This document shows, one piece after another, positions 34,079 to 44,445 of a DNA stretch of 64,000 nt. The notes beneath the pieces were generated by a model. It did no database searches and was not told the origin of the DNA. It saw nothing but the letters and a program-made list of their open reading frames with translations. The stretch is taken from assembly GCA_963817075.1 (NCBI GenBank), contig CAWFMT010000005.1:372001-436000 (forward strand), written 5' to 3'. Position 1 is the first letter of the stretch. Every line of letters starts with the position of its first letter. Made by a program: the position numbers and the translations under genes. This stretch comes from DASPKM01 sp963817075 (GTDB taxonomy: Bacteria > Bacteroidota > Bacteroidia > Chitinophagales > Chitinophagaceae).

Positions 34079-35998
34079 CTAAACAAGTTTTCCATTCTTG
34101 ATTTCTTCCACAATGCCCGGATCAAGCAGCGTACTTGTATCCCCTAAGTTCTCAGTTTCCCCCTCCGCTATCTTTCTTAATATTCTACGCATGATCTTTC
34201 CACTTCTGGTCTTCGGCAAACCTGATACAAATTGAATTTTGTCAGGCCTGGCTATCGGACCGATGATGCGACCTACTGTTACATGTATATCCTTTCTCCT
34301 CAACTCATCTTCTCCTTCATCCGTACCATTGTAAATCACAAAAGCATAGATGCCTTGTCCTTTTATTTCATGAGGATACCCAACCACCGCACTTTCCACT
34401 ACACCTGCGTGCATATTGATAGCATTCTCAACTTCAGCCGTACCGATCCTGTGCCCACTTACATTCAGCACATCGTCAACCCGCCCGGTTATTCTATAAA
34501 ATCCTTGCTCATCTCTTAGTGCGCCATCTCCTGTGAAATACAAACCGGGATAAGTTGAAAAATAATTTTTCCTGCATCGCTCATGATCTCCATAAGTTGT
34601 CCGAAGTATTGAAGGCCATGGTGCCTTAATGCATAGATTGCCCGTTACATTATTTCCATGGATCTCTTTTCCGTTTTCATCAACCAGTACAGGCTGAACT
34701 CCGGGGAAGGGCAGGGTTGCAAAACTTGGCTTGGCAGGAGTAACGCCAGCCAGATTGGAAATTAATATGCCTCCTGTTTCCGTTTGCCACCAGGTATCAA
34801 CAATGGGGCAGCGTTTCTTACCAATATTCTCATCATACCAATGCCATGCTTCTTCATTAATAGGTTCTCCTACTGTGCCAAGTATTCTCAGTGATGAAAG
34901 ATCCTTGTCTTTTAATGGATCCATACCAAATCCAATCAGTGAACGGATGGCAGTTGGAGCAGTGTAAAGAATGTTCACCTTGTATTTATCAATGATACTC
35001 CAAAACCTATCTGCTGCTGGCCAGGTTGGCACCCCTTCAAACATCAATGAAGTAGCACCTGCCGACAATGGTCCATAAACGATGTAACTATGACCAGTGA
35101 TCCACCCAATATCTGCGGTGCAGAAATGAACTTCACCTGGTTTATATTGAAAGACATTCAAAAAACTATAATTGGTATACACCATGTAGCCTGCGCAGGT
35201 ATGCACAACTCCCTTGGGCTTACCTGTTGAACCGGAAGTGTAGAGTATGAAGAGCATATCCTCTGCATCCATCACTTCAACTTCACAATCCTTCAAACCC
35301 ATTGTCTCAATTTTTCTCACTTCATCTTCCCACCATACATCTCTGCCTTTAATCATACTCACTGGTCTCCTGGTTCGCGTGCACACGATCACCCTCTTCA
35401 CAAAAGGGCAGGCGACTAAAGCATCATCTATCACTGTTTTCAATGGGATATCTTTTGCCCCGCGAAATGCCCCATCACAGGTTATTACAAATTCTGCTTT
35501 TGCGTCCTGCAGACGATCTGCAATGCTTTGTGCACTGAAGCCGCCGAATATCACTGAGTGAATGGCACCAATCCTGGCACATGAAAGAATTGCAATGGCC
35601 AATTCCGGGATCATGCCCATGTAAATGCAAACACGGTCACCTTTTTTAACCCCATTATTCCTCAGAACATTTCCAAATTGGCAAACCTTGGTGTAGAGAT
35701 CGTGATAGGTTAGAACGCGATGATGTTCCTCAGGATCATTTGGCTCCCAAATGATCGCAGGAGTATTTCCAAGTTTATCAAGGTGCCGGTCAAGACAATT
35801 CTCTGTGATATTGAGTTTCGCTCCCTGAAACCATTTTATTGACGGTTCTGTAAAATTCCACTCCAAAACCCTATCCCATTTTCTCCGCCAATGAAAATGG
35901 CTGGCGATGTCTGCCCAAAATTCTTCAGGCTCGTCCACACTCTTTGAATGGGCCAGTTTGTACTCCTCAAATGATTTGATCTGGTAAGGAAACGACAT
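34079..35998 (-). CDS. acs: Acetyl-CoA synthetase
   Basis: From ATG 35998 the protein has 639 residues and begins MSFPYQIKSFEEYKLAHSKS; the longer frame up to 36055 leaves very little space for the divergent promoter. AMP-forming ligase motifs are all seen: ILYTSGSTGKPKGVVHT, VDTWWQTETGGI, YFTGDGALRDEQG, GRVDDVLNVSGHRIGTAEVE, and KTRSGKIMRRILRKIA, whose Lys is the usual acetylation switch. It activates acetate to acetyl-CoA. Divergent from an MHS transporter by 74 bp, which suggests joint control of carboxylate uptake and activation. Confidence 0.95.
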   Translation of the reverse strand: MSFPYQIKSFEEYKLAHSKSVDEPEEFWADIASHFHWRRKWDRVLEWNFTEPSIKWFQGAKLNITENCLDRHLDKLGNTPAIIWEPNDPEEHHRVLTYHDLYTKVCQFGNVLRNNGVKKGDRVCIYMGMIPELAIAILSCARIGAIHSVIFGGFSAQSIADRLQDAKAEFVITCDGAFRGAKDIPLKTVIDDALVACPFVKRVIVCTRTRRPVSMIKGRDVWWEDEVRKIETMGLKDCEVEVMDAEDMLFILYTSGSTGKPKGVVHTCAGYMVYTNYSFLNVFQYKPGEVHFCTADIGWITGHSYIVYGPLSAGATSLMFEGVPTWPAADRFWSIIDKYKVNILYTAPTAIRSLIGFGMDPLKDKDLSSLRILGTVGEPINEEAWHWYDENIGKKRCPIVDTWWQTETGGILISNLAGVTPAKPSFATLPFPGVQPVLVDENGKEIHGNNVTGNLCIKAPWPSILRTTYGDHERCRKNYFSTYPGLYFTGDGALRDEQGFYRITGRVDDVLNVSGHRIGTAEVENAINMHAGVVESAVVGYPHEIKGQGIYAFVIYNGTDEGEDELRRKDIHVTVGRIIGPIARPDKIQFVSGLPKTRSGKIMRRILRKIAEGETENLGDTSTLLDPGIVEEIKNGKLV

Positions 35999-36072
35999 GG
36001 GTATTTTTATCGATTGGATTTTTAAAATTACTGATGTAATCATATCCCTGATCAAATATGTAATTTAATCCC

Positions 36073-37611
36073 ATGAATTTGAGCCCCGATCCCAAACGAG
36101 GTATCTGGAAAGTAATTTCAGCATCTTCAGTCGGCACCCTGATTGAATGGTATGACTTCTACATTTTCGGAAGCCTGGCGCCTATTATTGCGAGTCAATT
36201 TTTTCCAAAGACAAACCCCACGGCTGCCCTGCTCTCAACACTGGCAACTTTTGCAGCAGGGTTTATCGTTCGACCTTTTGGAGCATTGGTCTTTGGTAGA
36301 ATTGGCGATATTGTTGGCCGCAAATACACCTTCCTGCTCACGCTGGTGATCATGGGTGGTTCCACTTTCGCCATCGGATTAGTGCCGGGCTATGAACGAA
36401 TAGGCTTTGCTGCCCCAATCCTTGTCCTTATACTTCGACTATTGCAGGGACTTGCACTTGGAGGCGAGTATGGAGGAGCAGCAACCTATGTCGCAGAGCA
36501 CTCGCCACCAAACCGAAGAGGATTTTATACCAGTTGGATTCAAACAACCGCAACACTTGGATTATTTCTTTCTCTGGGGATTATTCTCATTACACGCAAC
36601 AGCCTTGGAGCTGATGCAGAAAGCTCGATCAGGGAATTTAATAGTTGGGGTTGGCGAATTCCATTCTGGGTTTCTATAGTCTTGGTAGTAGTTTCGATTT
36701 ACATAAGGTTGAAGATGAAGGAATCTCCGATGTTCTCAAAACTCAAGTCGGAAGGCAAAACATCTGTGAACCCTCTAAAGGAAAGTTTTGCTCATCGTTC
36801 CAACCTCAAAATGGTTTTGCTCGCGTTGTTCGGTGCAACCATGGGACAGGGAGTGGTCTGGTATACGGGACAATTTTATGCGCAATCCTTCATTGAAAAT
36901 GTTTGCCGAATCGATTTCGAGCAATCAAGAACAATTCTTTTGTGGTCTATTTTATTTGCCACGCCATTTTTTATTGTCTTTGGAAGTTGGAGTGATAAAA
37001 TCGGAAGGAAATGGATTATGATGACTGGAATGATTCTCGCGGTCCTTACATATCGACCTCTATTTAACCAGCTCGTAGTCATTTCAGATCCAAAAGTTGC
37101 AACTGAATTGGTAGATAAGCGGGAAGTCCATACAAATATTTCACCCATTATAGGATCTGAAAATCATTTGAGAACTACAACAACCCGGAATTATTTCGAA
37201 AGTGGACTTAGAGTGCAGGAAATAAAAACGGACACAGCATATATTTCTGGGCGACAGACGGTCAAGCCTGTTTCAGTCATTTCAAAAAATCTGGGACAGG
37301 AGGGGTATTGGAAAATGGTAGGTATCATTTTCATAATGGTCATTTACGTTACCATGGTATATGGCCCGATCGCAGCTTTCCTGGTTGAATTATTCCCAAC
37401 GAGGATCAGGTACACTTCGATGTCATTACCATACCACATAGGAAATGGAGTATTCGGGGGCCTTACTCCTTTTATAGCCCTGCTGCTAACTACTAAAGCA
37501 GGTGCGGATCATTTATTCGGGTTGTGGTATCCAATCATCATCGCAGGAGTTTGCAGTATCATAGGTCTTGTTTATATCAATAATAAAATTGATAAGGATG
37601 TTGGGGATTGA
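36073..37611 (+). CDS. MHS-family MFS transporter (metabolite:H+ symporter)
   Basis: 512 residues, 12 helices expected. The N-terminal GTLIEWYDFYIFGSLAPIIA, GRIGDIVGRKYTFLL, and LQGLALGGEYGGAATYVAEH are clear marks of the metabolite:H+ symporter group (ProP/KgtP-like). A polar insertion of about 70 residues (around 340-410, NQLVVISDPKVATEL ... RQTVKPVSVISKN) replaces the usual short loop between helices 8-10 and is probably extracytoplasmic. The neighbour acs points to acetate or another carboxylate as substrate; this is inference. Confidence 0.82.
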   Translation: MNLSPDPKRGIWKVISASSVGTLIEWYDFYIFGSLAPIIASQFFPKTNPTAALLSTLATFAAGFIVRPFGALVFGRIGDIVGRKYTFLLTLVIMGGSTFAIGLVPGYERIGFAAPILVLILRLLQGLALGGEYGGAATYVAEHSPPNRRGFYTSWIQTTATLGLFLSLGIILITRNSLGADAESSIREFNSWGWRIPFWVSIVLVVVSIYIRLKMKESPMFSKLKSEGKTSVNPLKESFAHRSNLKMVLLALFGATMGQGVVWYTGQFYAQSFIENVCRIDFEQSRTILLWSILFATPFFIVFGSWSDKIGRKWIMMTGMILAVLTYRPLFNQLVVISDPKVATELVDKREVHTNISPIIGSENHLRTTTTRNYFESGLRVQEIKTDTAYISGRQTVKPVSVISKNLGQEGYWKMVGIIFIMVIYVTMVYGPIAAFLVELFPTRIRYTSMSLPYHIGNGVFGGLTPFIALLLTTKAGADHLFGLWYPIIIAGVCSIIGLVYINNKIDKDVGD

Positions 37612-37645
37612 TCTTATAGTTTGATCATCGCAGTAAAAAAATATT

Positions 37646-37885
37646 ATGAATCAATTCAAAAGAATACTTGGTATTGTCTGGTTGATTATGGGTCCCGCCG
37701 CAATCTTTTTTCTCATTAAGACTGCCAGTGAAGAAATAGAAAAAAAACCAACGACTGACACCATCATTCAATGGGGTGTGTTTGTAGTTGTTTTCATTCC
37801 TATTGCAATAGGCTTGATCATCTTCGGCTACTATGCATTGAAGGGAGAGTACGACCGAATTCCAACGAAGTCAGAAGAATTGTAA
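37646..37885 (+). CDS. Small two-helix membrane protein
   Basis: 79 residues; helices at about 8-26 (LGIVWLIMGPAAIFFLIKTA) and 44-67 (VFVVVFIPIAIGLIIFGYYAL). Starts 34 nt after the transporter stop, so likely co-transcribed as an accessory of it. No family with known function recognised; similar small proteins often follow MHS transporters in Bacteroidota, as far as I recall. Confidence 0.65.
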   Translation: MNQFKRILGIVWLIMGPAAIFFLIKTASEEIEKKPTTDTIIQWGVFVVVFIPIAIGLIIFGYYALKGEYDRIPTKSEEL

Positions 37886-37954
37886 AATTTCGGGTTTGGA
37901 GTTTCGGGTTTAACGCGAAACCGTTACTTACAAGTAGAAAGTTTTTATTAGCAC

Positions 37955-38315
37955 TTTGACCTCACCGGTCTCGCTTCGCGAACCGCCCTCTCCGCTTTGC
38001 GGAGAGGGAAGAGAATCATTATTGCTCCCTCTTCACGAAGTGGAGAGGGCTGGGGTGAGGCCCATAAAGAAAGTCGGAAGTCTGAAGTCCGAGGGCGGAA
38101 GGAAGAAGATAATTTTCCATTTTAATGTTCTTTATTCCCCTCTCCTTCGGAGACGGGTTAGGGGTGAGGTCTATAACGCAAGGCTGAAGTTTGAGGTCAG
38201 GATAATTTTCAATTCTCAATGCTCAATGAAATACTCAGCACTTGAAAATTGATCATTGAGCATTTCATTCCTATTCCCCTCTCCTTTGGAGAGGGGCAAG
38301 GGGCGAGGTCGAAGA
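37955..38315. repeat. CCCTCTCC/GGAGAGGG palindromic repeats
   Basis: Three or four copies of a REP-like palindrome: CCCTCTCCGCTTTGCGGAGA at 37987, GTGGAGAGGGCTGGGGTGAG near 38040, CCCCTCTCCTTCGGAGACGG near 38136 and CCCCTCTCCTTTGGAGAGGG near 38276, each followed by GGGGTGAGG or GGGGCGAGG. Between them are TCAGGATAATTTTCAATTC and CTCAATG words. It separates the small membrane gene from dabB, which converge here. Confidence 0.82.
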
Positions 38316-38317
38316 CC

Positions 38318-40189
38318 TTATGACGATCTATACGCAATAGGATGGTACTCTTTCTTATGCTGCCCAAGAAAAATCCTCGCATAGATTCTCAAAACCGCGA
38401 GCTCCATGAACAAGAAACTTAAAGAAGTTGTAACGATCAATAAATAGTCATCCTTCTGAATATGGTTAAATAACAGGTCCATCCCGATAAAAGTTGGAGT
38501 AAATGGAAGTCCGGCAAAGCCAAGACAGGCTATCAGGAAAACAAAGGATAGCCCCGGATACTCATATGAATGTCCATAAAATCTATTCAAATCAGATGTT
38601 CCTTCTGTCAATCGAATTCTTCTCAGGGCCCAATAACCAATAAGAGCACAAACTGCTATTCCACTGAGGTAAATCAGGATGTACCTGGAATTAAAATTTT
38701 CGTCTGAAAGAGCGATCGAGAGGGTAATGAATAACTGGGCGCCAATCACGAGTATCCATGCACGGGTAGCATTCTGTCTCTCAGAAAATGATCTTAACAC
38801 AAGCAGCAGGCAGATGATAGAAAAAAGGATAGGTAGATAATTATTTATTTCATTAAATGCATCCCCTGCAAAAACGAGTGAATACATTCCGGCCAGGAAA
38901 AGAATTGTAAGCATCAAGGCAATCAAGACTGGCTTAAAAACCGTCAGGACTCTTCCAAGTATTTTAAATGGATTCCAGGCATAGCGGAATAAAAATGTAT
39001 CGGAATTCCATTCCTTCACTCCTAGCATATACAGCGAATTGCGAAGTTTTCCCAGCGTAGATTCAGACCTGGTGGCTTTTGGCGGCTTGTAACTAAAAAC
39101 CATATCATGGATCAGGTAACTCAATACGGAAGGTGAAACCAAAAGTTGGTATGTACGAAGAAGGGCATTACCTGCAAAATGTATCAACGCCAGCGTATGA
39201 AAGCCGAGAGCAACTTCAACAAACATTAATCCAATCTGTGTGATGGAGGCATAAGCAATTTGGGTTTTGACCGTTGCCTGAACTGACGCAATAAGAAATC
39301 CAATAACACTTGTAGTTATTCCAATGCCGATTATGATCCATTTAATAATAGCGATGCTCTCCCAGTAAGGATAGGTCCTTATTAAAAGAAATACACCTAA
39401 ATGAACTGATAGTGAACCATAAAAAATTGCGCTCGAACTCGTGGGTCCTTCCATCGCTCTGGGTAACCATGAAAAAAATGGTAGCTGAGCAGATTTCACT
39501 GCAGCCGCTATAACAATTGCCATAGCTAGAAAAATTGCATATCCTCCGTATTGCTGAATATGCTCACTTATCAGAATTGAATCATTGAACTGAGCGAAGG
39601 TTATGTTCTTGTGCCAGAGGTGATGGCTCATCCACATTACCAGGATCAGGCAAATATCTCCGAGGCGATAAACTGAAATTACCTTGAGCCCATTTTTTAC
39701 AGGAAGGTATCGATCGCGATAAAAAGCAATCAATAAGAAGGAACAGATTCCCAATATCTCCCATCCAATAAACATGGTTTCAAAATTGCCTGAGAAGATC
39801 ACGAGGTTGTAGGCAAAAAAGAACAAGAGAGTTGTCGTGAAAAACCTTTTGAATCCATGATCGCGGTGCAAATAGAAGCGACTAAATACAATCACCAATA
39901 AAGTGATCAAACCACCAACAAAAGTAAATACCGCAGTAGTTTTATCGAAATACAGGTCGATAAAAATTTCGATATTCCCCGCCTCGAAGAATGTAATATG
40001 TTTTATGTCCAGGTTAGGTGCTCCATTTATCACCCAATAAAGAATAAAGGCTGTAATTGCAGCGAGGAAGCAGCTAACAAGTGAAACTGAAAGCATAGAG
40101 ATACTGCGCTCTCTCTTTGCCGGAATCAATACAGTTGCAACACATCCCAGTAAAGGCAACAAAATAAATATCTGAAGTAGTTGTGACAT
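38318..40189 (-). CDS. dabB: DabB: NuoL-like proton-conducting subunit of the DAB inorganic carbon pump
   Basis: 623 residues, about 14-16 membrane helices, in the proton-conducting transporter family of NuoL/MrpA. Core motifs: ETMFIGWEILGICSFLLIAFYR (with the buried Glu of the family), VKSAQLPFFSWLPRAMEGPT (with the key Lys) and TVKTQIAYASITQIG. It has no other complex I genes around it and lies 8 nt after dabA, the diagnostic arrangement of DabAB. In the model from Halothiobacillus it couples cation flux to CO2 hydration by DabA. Confidence 0.9.
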   Translation of the reverse strand: MSQLLQIFILLPLLGCVATVLIPAKRERSISMLSVSLVSCFLAAITAFILYWVINGAPNLDIKHITFFEAGNIEIFIDLYFDKTTAVFTFVGGLITLLVIVFSRFYLHRDHGFKRFFTTTLLFFFAYNLVIFSGNFETMFIGWEILGICSFLLIAFYRDRYLPVKNGLKVISVYRLGDICLILVMWMSHHLWHKNITFAQFNDSILISEHIQQYGGYAIFLAMAIVIAAAVKSAQLPFFSWLPRAMEGPTSSSAIFYGSLSVHLGVFLLIRTYPYWESIAIIKWIIIGIGITTSVIGFLIASVQATVKTQIAYASITQIGLMFVEVALGFHTLALIHFAGNALLRTYQLLVSPSVLSYLIHDMVFSYKPPKATRSESTLGKLRNSLYMLGVKEWNSDTFLFRYAWNPFKILGRVLTVFKPVLIALMLTILFLAGMYSLVFAGDAFNEINNYLPILFSIICLLLVLRSFSERQNATRAWILVIGAQLFITLSIALSDENFNSRYILIYLSGIAVCALIGYWALRRIRLTEGTSDLNRFYGHSYEYPGLSFVFLIACLGFAGLPFTPTFIGMDLLFNHIQKDDYLLIVTTSLSFLFMELAVLRIYARIFLGQHKKEYHPIAYRSS

Positions 40190-40197
40190 CTCTTGAT

Positions 40198-42786
40198 TTA
40201 ATTAATTAAATAAACTGGCAAATTCTCCTTTGTGGCATCCACGATATTATTGGTCTCCATTTCCTTTGCACCTTCCACCATGGCATGCAGATCAGTAATT
40301 GCAGGAATGGAAGTTGTAATGGGGAGATATCGTTCAAATGAACCATTCCTGAAGAAATAGAGCTCCCTGTTTTCAGGTGAAATAGCAATGATGTGTACCC
40401 ATTCATTCAAGTACCATTCATACATTTCAGGAGCAGATTGAATTGTTTTCAGAACGATTTCTGGAAATTGCTCCACGATAACCAGAAGTCGAACCGGATC
40501 GTGCACCTCGATCATTTGCAGCGGAAGTCCAGGCCTGAGATCACCGTCACTGCTATTGGCAACTCCAATCAAGCCCATTACATTGTGGGGCAACTTGGTT
40601 CCTGCTCCCAGCTTATAATTATCCACCCGCGAGAAATAATATTCCAGATTAATTCCTCCGCATACCGGCCCTATCGGCCTCATAATACCAGTGAGAAGTT
40701 TACCCTCCGGGTCATTCCTGTAATCATATGAATTCAGGAATGCTCTTCGGTCAAGAAATAATCCCTTCGTGAGTTCGCGTCTTCCTATAACACAAAGTGT
40801 ATTGGTGCCATGTCCCAATTCTGGTCTTGGTTCAAACATAGAAACAGACCTGTCCAGGATTGCCTTTCTTATTTTTTTCAGGCTGCCATTTGTGCTGATC
40901 GATGCAAATCTTCTTGATCGCTCTTTTGCATTCAGGTCAAGGGCTTTTTCAAAAGATGCACAATGGTTGTCATGCTGAAGTCTTTTTTTATCATTCAAGA
41001 TTTCCTGATCATAAAACTCTATCTGATCAGCCGCTGTATCGTGTAATCCACCCAAAAAGAAAGTTTCATCCGGAATATGAATACCCCTTTCCCTTAAGAC
41101 TTTTCTCACTTCCGGGTGATTGGCCATATGGGCAAAAACCCTTGAATTTACAGAACCAGGTCTTCCACTACATGCACCACAATCGTGGGCTCCATGATGT
41201 GGGTTATTAGCACTGCTTGATCCATGCGCAATGGCGTAAACAATCGGAGCAAAGTCCTTAACCAGTCCAATACTTCTCAATAATCCTTCTACCCGGTTCG
41301 CCATTTCCACAACAGTGAATCCAATCTGGAGGTCATTCTCCCTGTCCTCCGGTTTTTTGTTTTCGATTGTAAGAACACCAGCACGACCCATGTGTGCAAA
41401 TGCATTTGAAATGGCAGGACTCATAGTGGGCTGAAACAGGTTTTGAATCAGCCTGAGGCCTGCGTAAAAACCAAGCGTAAGGCTACTTAGAGCACCACTG
41501 ATTAAACCATTTGTTTTGGGAGAATAAAGAATTTCATGTCCTCTTTTACCCTGCACTTTTTGCTCTTTGATAAGATACTTAGGTGTGACTGGAGCCGGAC
41601 ATAACTTGTCGTAAAATTTCCCATTCTCCGGTTGAAAATAAAATTCAACCCCAAAAAAACCAGGGGTTCCAAAGGTTTCGCAATTCTTATCAATAAATTC
41701 AATGTGCCTTCTTATGGAACACTCACGTTCGTCAATGCAAAAAAGGGCCTGGAATGTTTTGGGTGATTGATTACTGGAATTAGGGATTGCTCCTGATGTT
41801 AACCCTGATAAAACCTCATCATAATAACTCCACTCAAAAGCATCCTGCCAAATTGCAAACACCTCCCTCAATTCATTGACAGGAACATCTGCAAGCAATT
41901 TCACCGGTTTAACCTTGGTGCGATTGCATAGAGGCTCCCAATTCTTCCCTAATTGCGAATCCAATGCATCTATCTCTAACAATAATTCAAAAATAATCAG
42001 TTCGCGAAGTGAAATTTTCTTTGGATCAAGGAGTGTGTGCGGCTGAGTCTCCACGGTTGCAACCATGCCTGACCATCCCCGATGGCTAAACTGTTGATCA
42101 AAGAGATACTGCTCAAAATGAAACTCGTCCCCCACCAGGATCTTCAGAAGTTGTGCGATCTCAATTTGATCATCCAACAATAGCTTTCTTGCCCTGGGCT
42201 TCTTGAAAAAACTGGTCAGACTATTCCTTTCAAGATTCCTTATCGATTCCAGAAAACCTTTTTCCGATAAAGGAAATTTCCAAATTGAAATACCCTGATC
42301 CAGATAACTGCATAGTATTCTGAAAAGAAGTGGTTGAACAAGATTATCGAGGTCAACCTGATAATGTTTTTTCCAATGGGCTCTCAAAAGACCAATTCTG
42401 GGAGAATTGGAACAATCATAATTTTTCTGCAATAAATTATGCATCCAGTGTTCAAGGTTTTCAATTCCTTTCCGTTCAGAAATGATGGAATCAAGAACCT
42501 CTTTCCTGATCCTCCCTATCTTATACAAATCCCTGAATTCAGTCAGTTGAAGTGTTACCTGGTAACCAAAGATTTTAGATGCTTTGAAAATGGCATCATA
42601 AAACTTCATATGTTGAAATGCATGAAGCGAATTATGATGAATAAAATCCTTCAGTGGTGTTTGAGTAGGCAAATAATGCCTAAGCTCATGCAAAACATGC
42701 TTCTCAGAAAAGCCCTGCTGATGGTTTTCTGCATGTGGGTCCTTCACATGCAGGACGTCTTCAACTGTATTTATTGCGGTTTTCAT
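40198..42786 (-). CDS. dabA: DabA: DUF2309/UPF0753 zinc subunit of the DAB inorganic carbon pump
   Basis: 862 residues. It carries the beta-carbonic-anhydrase-like zinc site of DabA: Cys350 and Asp352 in ALFCIDERECSIRRH, His521 in AIAHGSSSANNP, and Cys536 in GAHDCGACSGRPG, spaced just as the ligands Cys351, Asp353, His524 and Cys539 of Halothiobacillus DabA2. The N-terminal HHNSLHAF and C-terminal IGVANSSDGDLRPGLPLQMIEVH are also family marks. It is a peripheral membrane protein bound to DabB that makes bicarbonate from CO2 in the cytoplasm. It begins directly after the sulP stop codon. Confidence 0.95.
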   Translation of the reverse strand: MKTAINTVEDVLHVKDPHAENHQQGFSEKHVLHELRHYLPTQTPLKDFIHHNSLHAFQHMKFYDAIFKASKIFGYQVTLQLTEFRDLYKIGRIRKEVLDSIISERKGIENLEHWMHNLLQKNYDCSNSPRIGLLRAHWKKHYQVDLDNLVQPLLFRILCSYLDQGISIWKFPLSEKGFLESIRNLERNSLTSFFKKPRARKLLLDDQIEIAQLLKILVGDEFHFEQYLFDQQFSHRGWSGMVATVETQPHTLLDPKKISLRELIIFELLLEIDALDSQLGKNWEPLCNRTKVKPVKLLADVPVNELREVFAIWQDAFEWSYYDEVLSGLTSGAIPNSSNQSPKTFQALFCIDERECSIRRHIEFIDKNCETFGTPGFFGVEFYFQPENGKFYDKLCPAPVTPKYLIKEQKVQGKRGHEILYSPKTNGLISGALSSLTLGFYAGLRLIQNLFQPTMSPAISNAFAHMGRAGVLTIENKKPEDRENDLQIGFTVVEMANRVEGLLRSIGLVKDFAPIVYAIAHGSSSANNPHHGAHDCGACSGRPGSVNSRVFAHMANHPEVRKVLRERGIHIPDETFFLGGLHDTAADQIEFYDQEILNDKKRLQHDNHCASFEKALDLNAKERSRRFASISTNGSLKKIRKAILDRSVSMFEPRPELGHGTNTLCVIGRRELTKGLFLDRRAFLNSYDYRNDPEGKLLTGIMRPIGPVCGGINLEYYFSRVDNYKLGAGTKLPHNVMGLIGVANSSDGDLRPGLPLQMIEVHDPVRLLVIVEQFPEIVLKTIQSAPEMYEWYLNEWVHIIAISPENRELYFFRNGSFERYLPITTSIPAITDLHAMVEGAKEMETNNIVDATKENLPVYLIN

Positions 42787-44445
42787 TTAGACATTTTGAG
42801 GTTTTAATATATTTTCCTTTTCATTGCTGAACAGTATGGCGTCATTCTCAGAATGCACGTGAACTGCGTCCTCCATTCTATATGCCTTTTTGAAATTCTT
42901 CAACCTGATTGCAATATTCTTATCCTTTGATCCGAAATTGACAAAGTCCCTGATCAGTTCCAGCACATCATAATCAATATAGACGGTATTTGCTGCATCA
43001 ATTATGACTTTACTATTAGGAGGTAAATGCGCAAGCGTTTGTTTTATAGCTGCCTTATTTAAGAAGGATACTTCCTGTGCAAGATCAATATGGATGGTTT
43101 CACCCTCATGATGCTCTTTCTTCTTGAAAAAGTAAGCCAGCTTCATATTTCCTTTCAGAATAAAAAGTAAGCTTATCGCCAATCCAATTCCCACACCTTT
43201 TAATAGATCTGTCAACACCACTGCAACAACTGTAGCCAGGAACGGTATGAACTGGTATTTCCCTGCCTTCCACATATGCTTGAAAACTTTAGGACTTGCA
43301 AGCCTAAGCCCAATCATAATGAGGATGGCAGCAAGACATGCCATTGGGATTTTATTCAATAATCCAGGAATAAGAACTACCGCAAGTACCAGAAAACATC
43401 CATGAGCAATTGCAGACAATTTTGTTTTGGCACCTGCATTAATATTAGCAGTTGTTCTTACAATTACAGAGGTCATCGGCAATCCTCCAATTAAACCAGA
43501 TAACATATTACCAACTCCCTGCGCTTTCAATTCCGTATTGGCACTTGAGTAACGCTTGAGAGGATCCATTTTATCCCCCGCCTCCAGGCATAACAAAGTT
43601 TCAATACTCGCTACGATGGCAATGGTTGCACCAACGATCCAGACTTTGGAATTGGTAAAGGCAGACAGATCAGGACTCGTGAATTGTCCAATAAACTCAT
43701 TTAAAGATGATGCTGTTGGTAATGAGACCAGATGTTCCTGGGAAATATAAAGATCTGAACCGGTAGATTTGAACACTTCGTTTATGATAATCCCGACGAT
43801 CACAACAATGAGCGCCCCCGGAATTATTTTTATCTTTTTGAGAAATGAAAACTTGTTGAAAGCAACTAAAATAGCCAGGGAAACTACTGTAACAATGATT
43901 GCTCCCAGGTGAGCATAATTAATTGCATTAATTATTTCAGTGAAAAACCCAGTCTCGGAACCTTTTTCAAATGCAAAGAAATCACCTTCATGCGCCTTGT
44001 CATATCCGATGGCATGAGGTAATTCTTTCTTGATGATAATGATGCCAATAGCAGCCAGCATTCCTTCAATCACCCCTGAAGGAAAATAACTTGAGATTGT
44101 ACCCGCTTTAATAAATCCGAGGATCAATTGAATCAAGCCTGCTATGATTACTGCACCAAGAAAAATCTCGTATCCTAAATCTGTAATTGCTACCAGGATT
44201 ATCGCAATCAGGCCGGCTGCTGGTCCGGAAACACTCACATTTGAACCACTCAAACTTCCAACGATGATGCCTCCTATAATTCCTGTAATAATTCCTGCAA
44301 ATGGAGGAGCACCGCTTGCAACAGCAATACCCAAACAAAGCGGTAATGCAACCAGGAACACAACCATCCCCGAGAGTATATCTGATTTTAAATATTTTGT
44401 AATTGGCTTCATTTTTTTTCTTTGAGAATTTGTAAAATGATTCAT
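42787..44445 (-). CDS. SulP-family anion (bicarbonate) transporter with STAS domain
   Basis: 552 residues. SulP signatures: LSGMVVFLVALPLCLGIAVA, SGAPPFAGIITGIIGGI, SGSNVSVSGPAAGL and LIGGLPMTSVIVRTTANINA. The C-terminal STAS domain spans about 440-545 (EVSFLNKAAIKQTLAHLPPN, VIIDAANTVYIDYDVLELI). SulP proteins carry sulfate or bicarbonate; a carbonic anhydrase gene overlapping the start by 4 nt and dabA directly behind it strongly favour bicarbonate. Confidence 0.9.
   Translation of the reverse strand: MNHFTNSQRKKMKPITKYLKSDILSGMVVFLVALPLCLGIAVASGAPPFAGIITGIIGGIIVGSLSGSNVSVSGPAAGLIAIILVAITDLGYEIFLGAVIIAGLIQLILGFIKAGTISSYFPSGVIEGMLAAIGIIIIKKELPHAIGYDKAHEGDFFAFEKGSETGFFTEIINAINYAHLGAIIVTVVSLAILVAFNKFSFLKKIKIIPGALIVVIVGIIINEVFKSTGSDLYISQEHLVSLPTASSLNEFIGQFTSPDLSAFTNSKVWIVGATIAIVASIETLLCLEAGDKMDPLKRYSSANTELKAQGVGNMLSGLIGGLPMTSVIVRTTANINAGAKTKLSAIAHGCFLVLAVVLIPGLLNKIPMACLAAILIMIGLRLASPKVFKHMWKAGKYQFIPFLATVVAVVLTDLLKGVGIGLAISLLFILKGNMKLAYFFKKKEHHEGETIHIDLAQEVSFLNKAAIKQTLAHLPPNSKVIIDAANTVYIDYDVLELIRDFVNFGSKDKNIAIRLKNFKKAYRMEDAVHVHSENDAILFSNEKENILKPQNV

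Noticed and set aside
38318..40189. NADH dehydrogenase subunit NuoL
   Set aside because: No other complex I gene is near, and the gene directly follows a DUF2309 gene with the DabA zinc site, which defines DabB.
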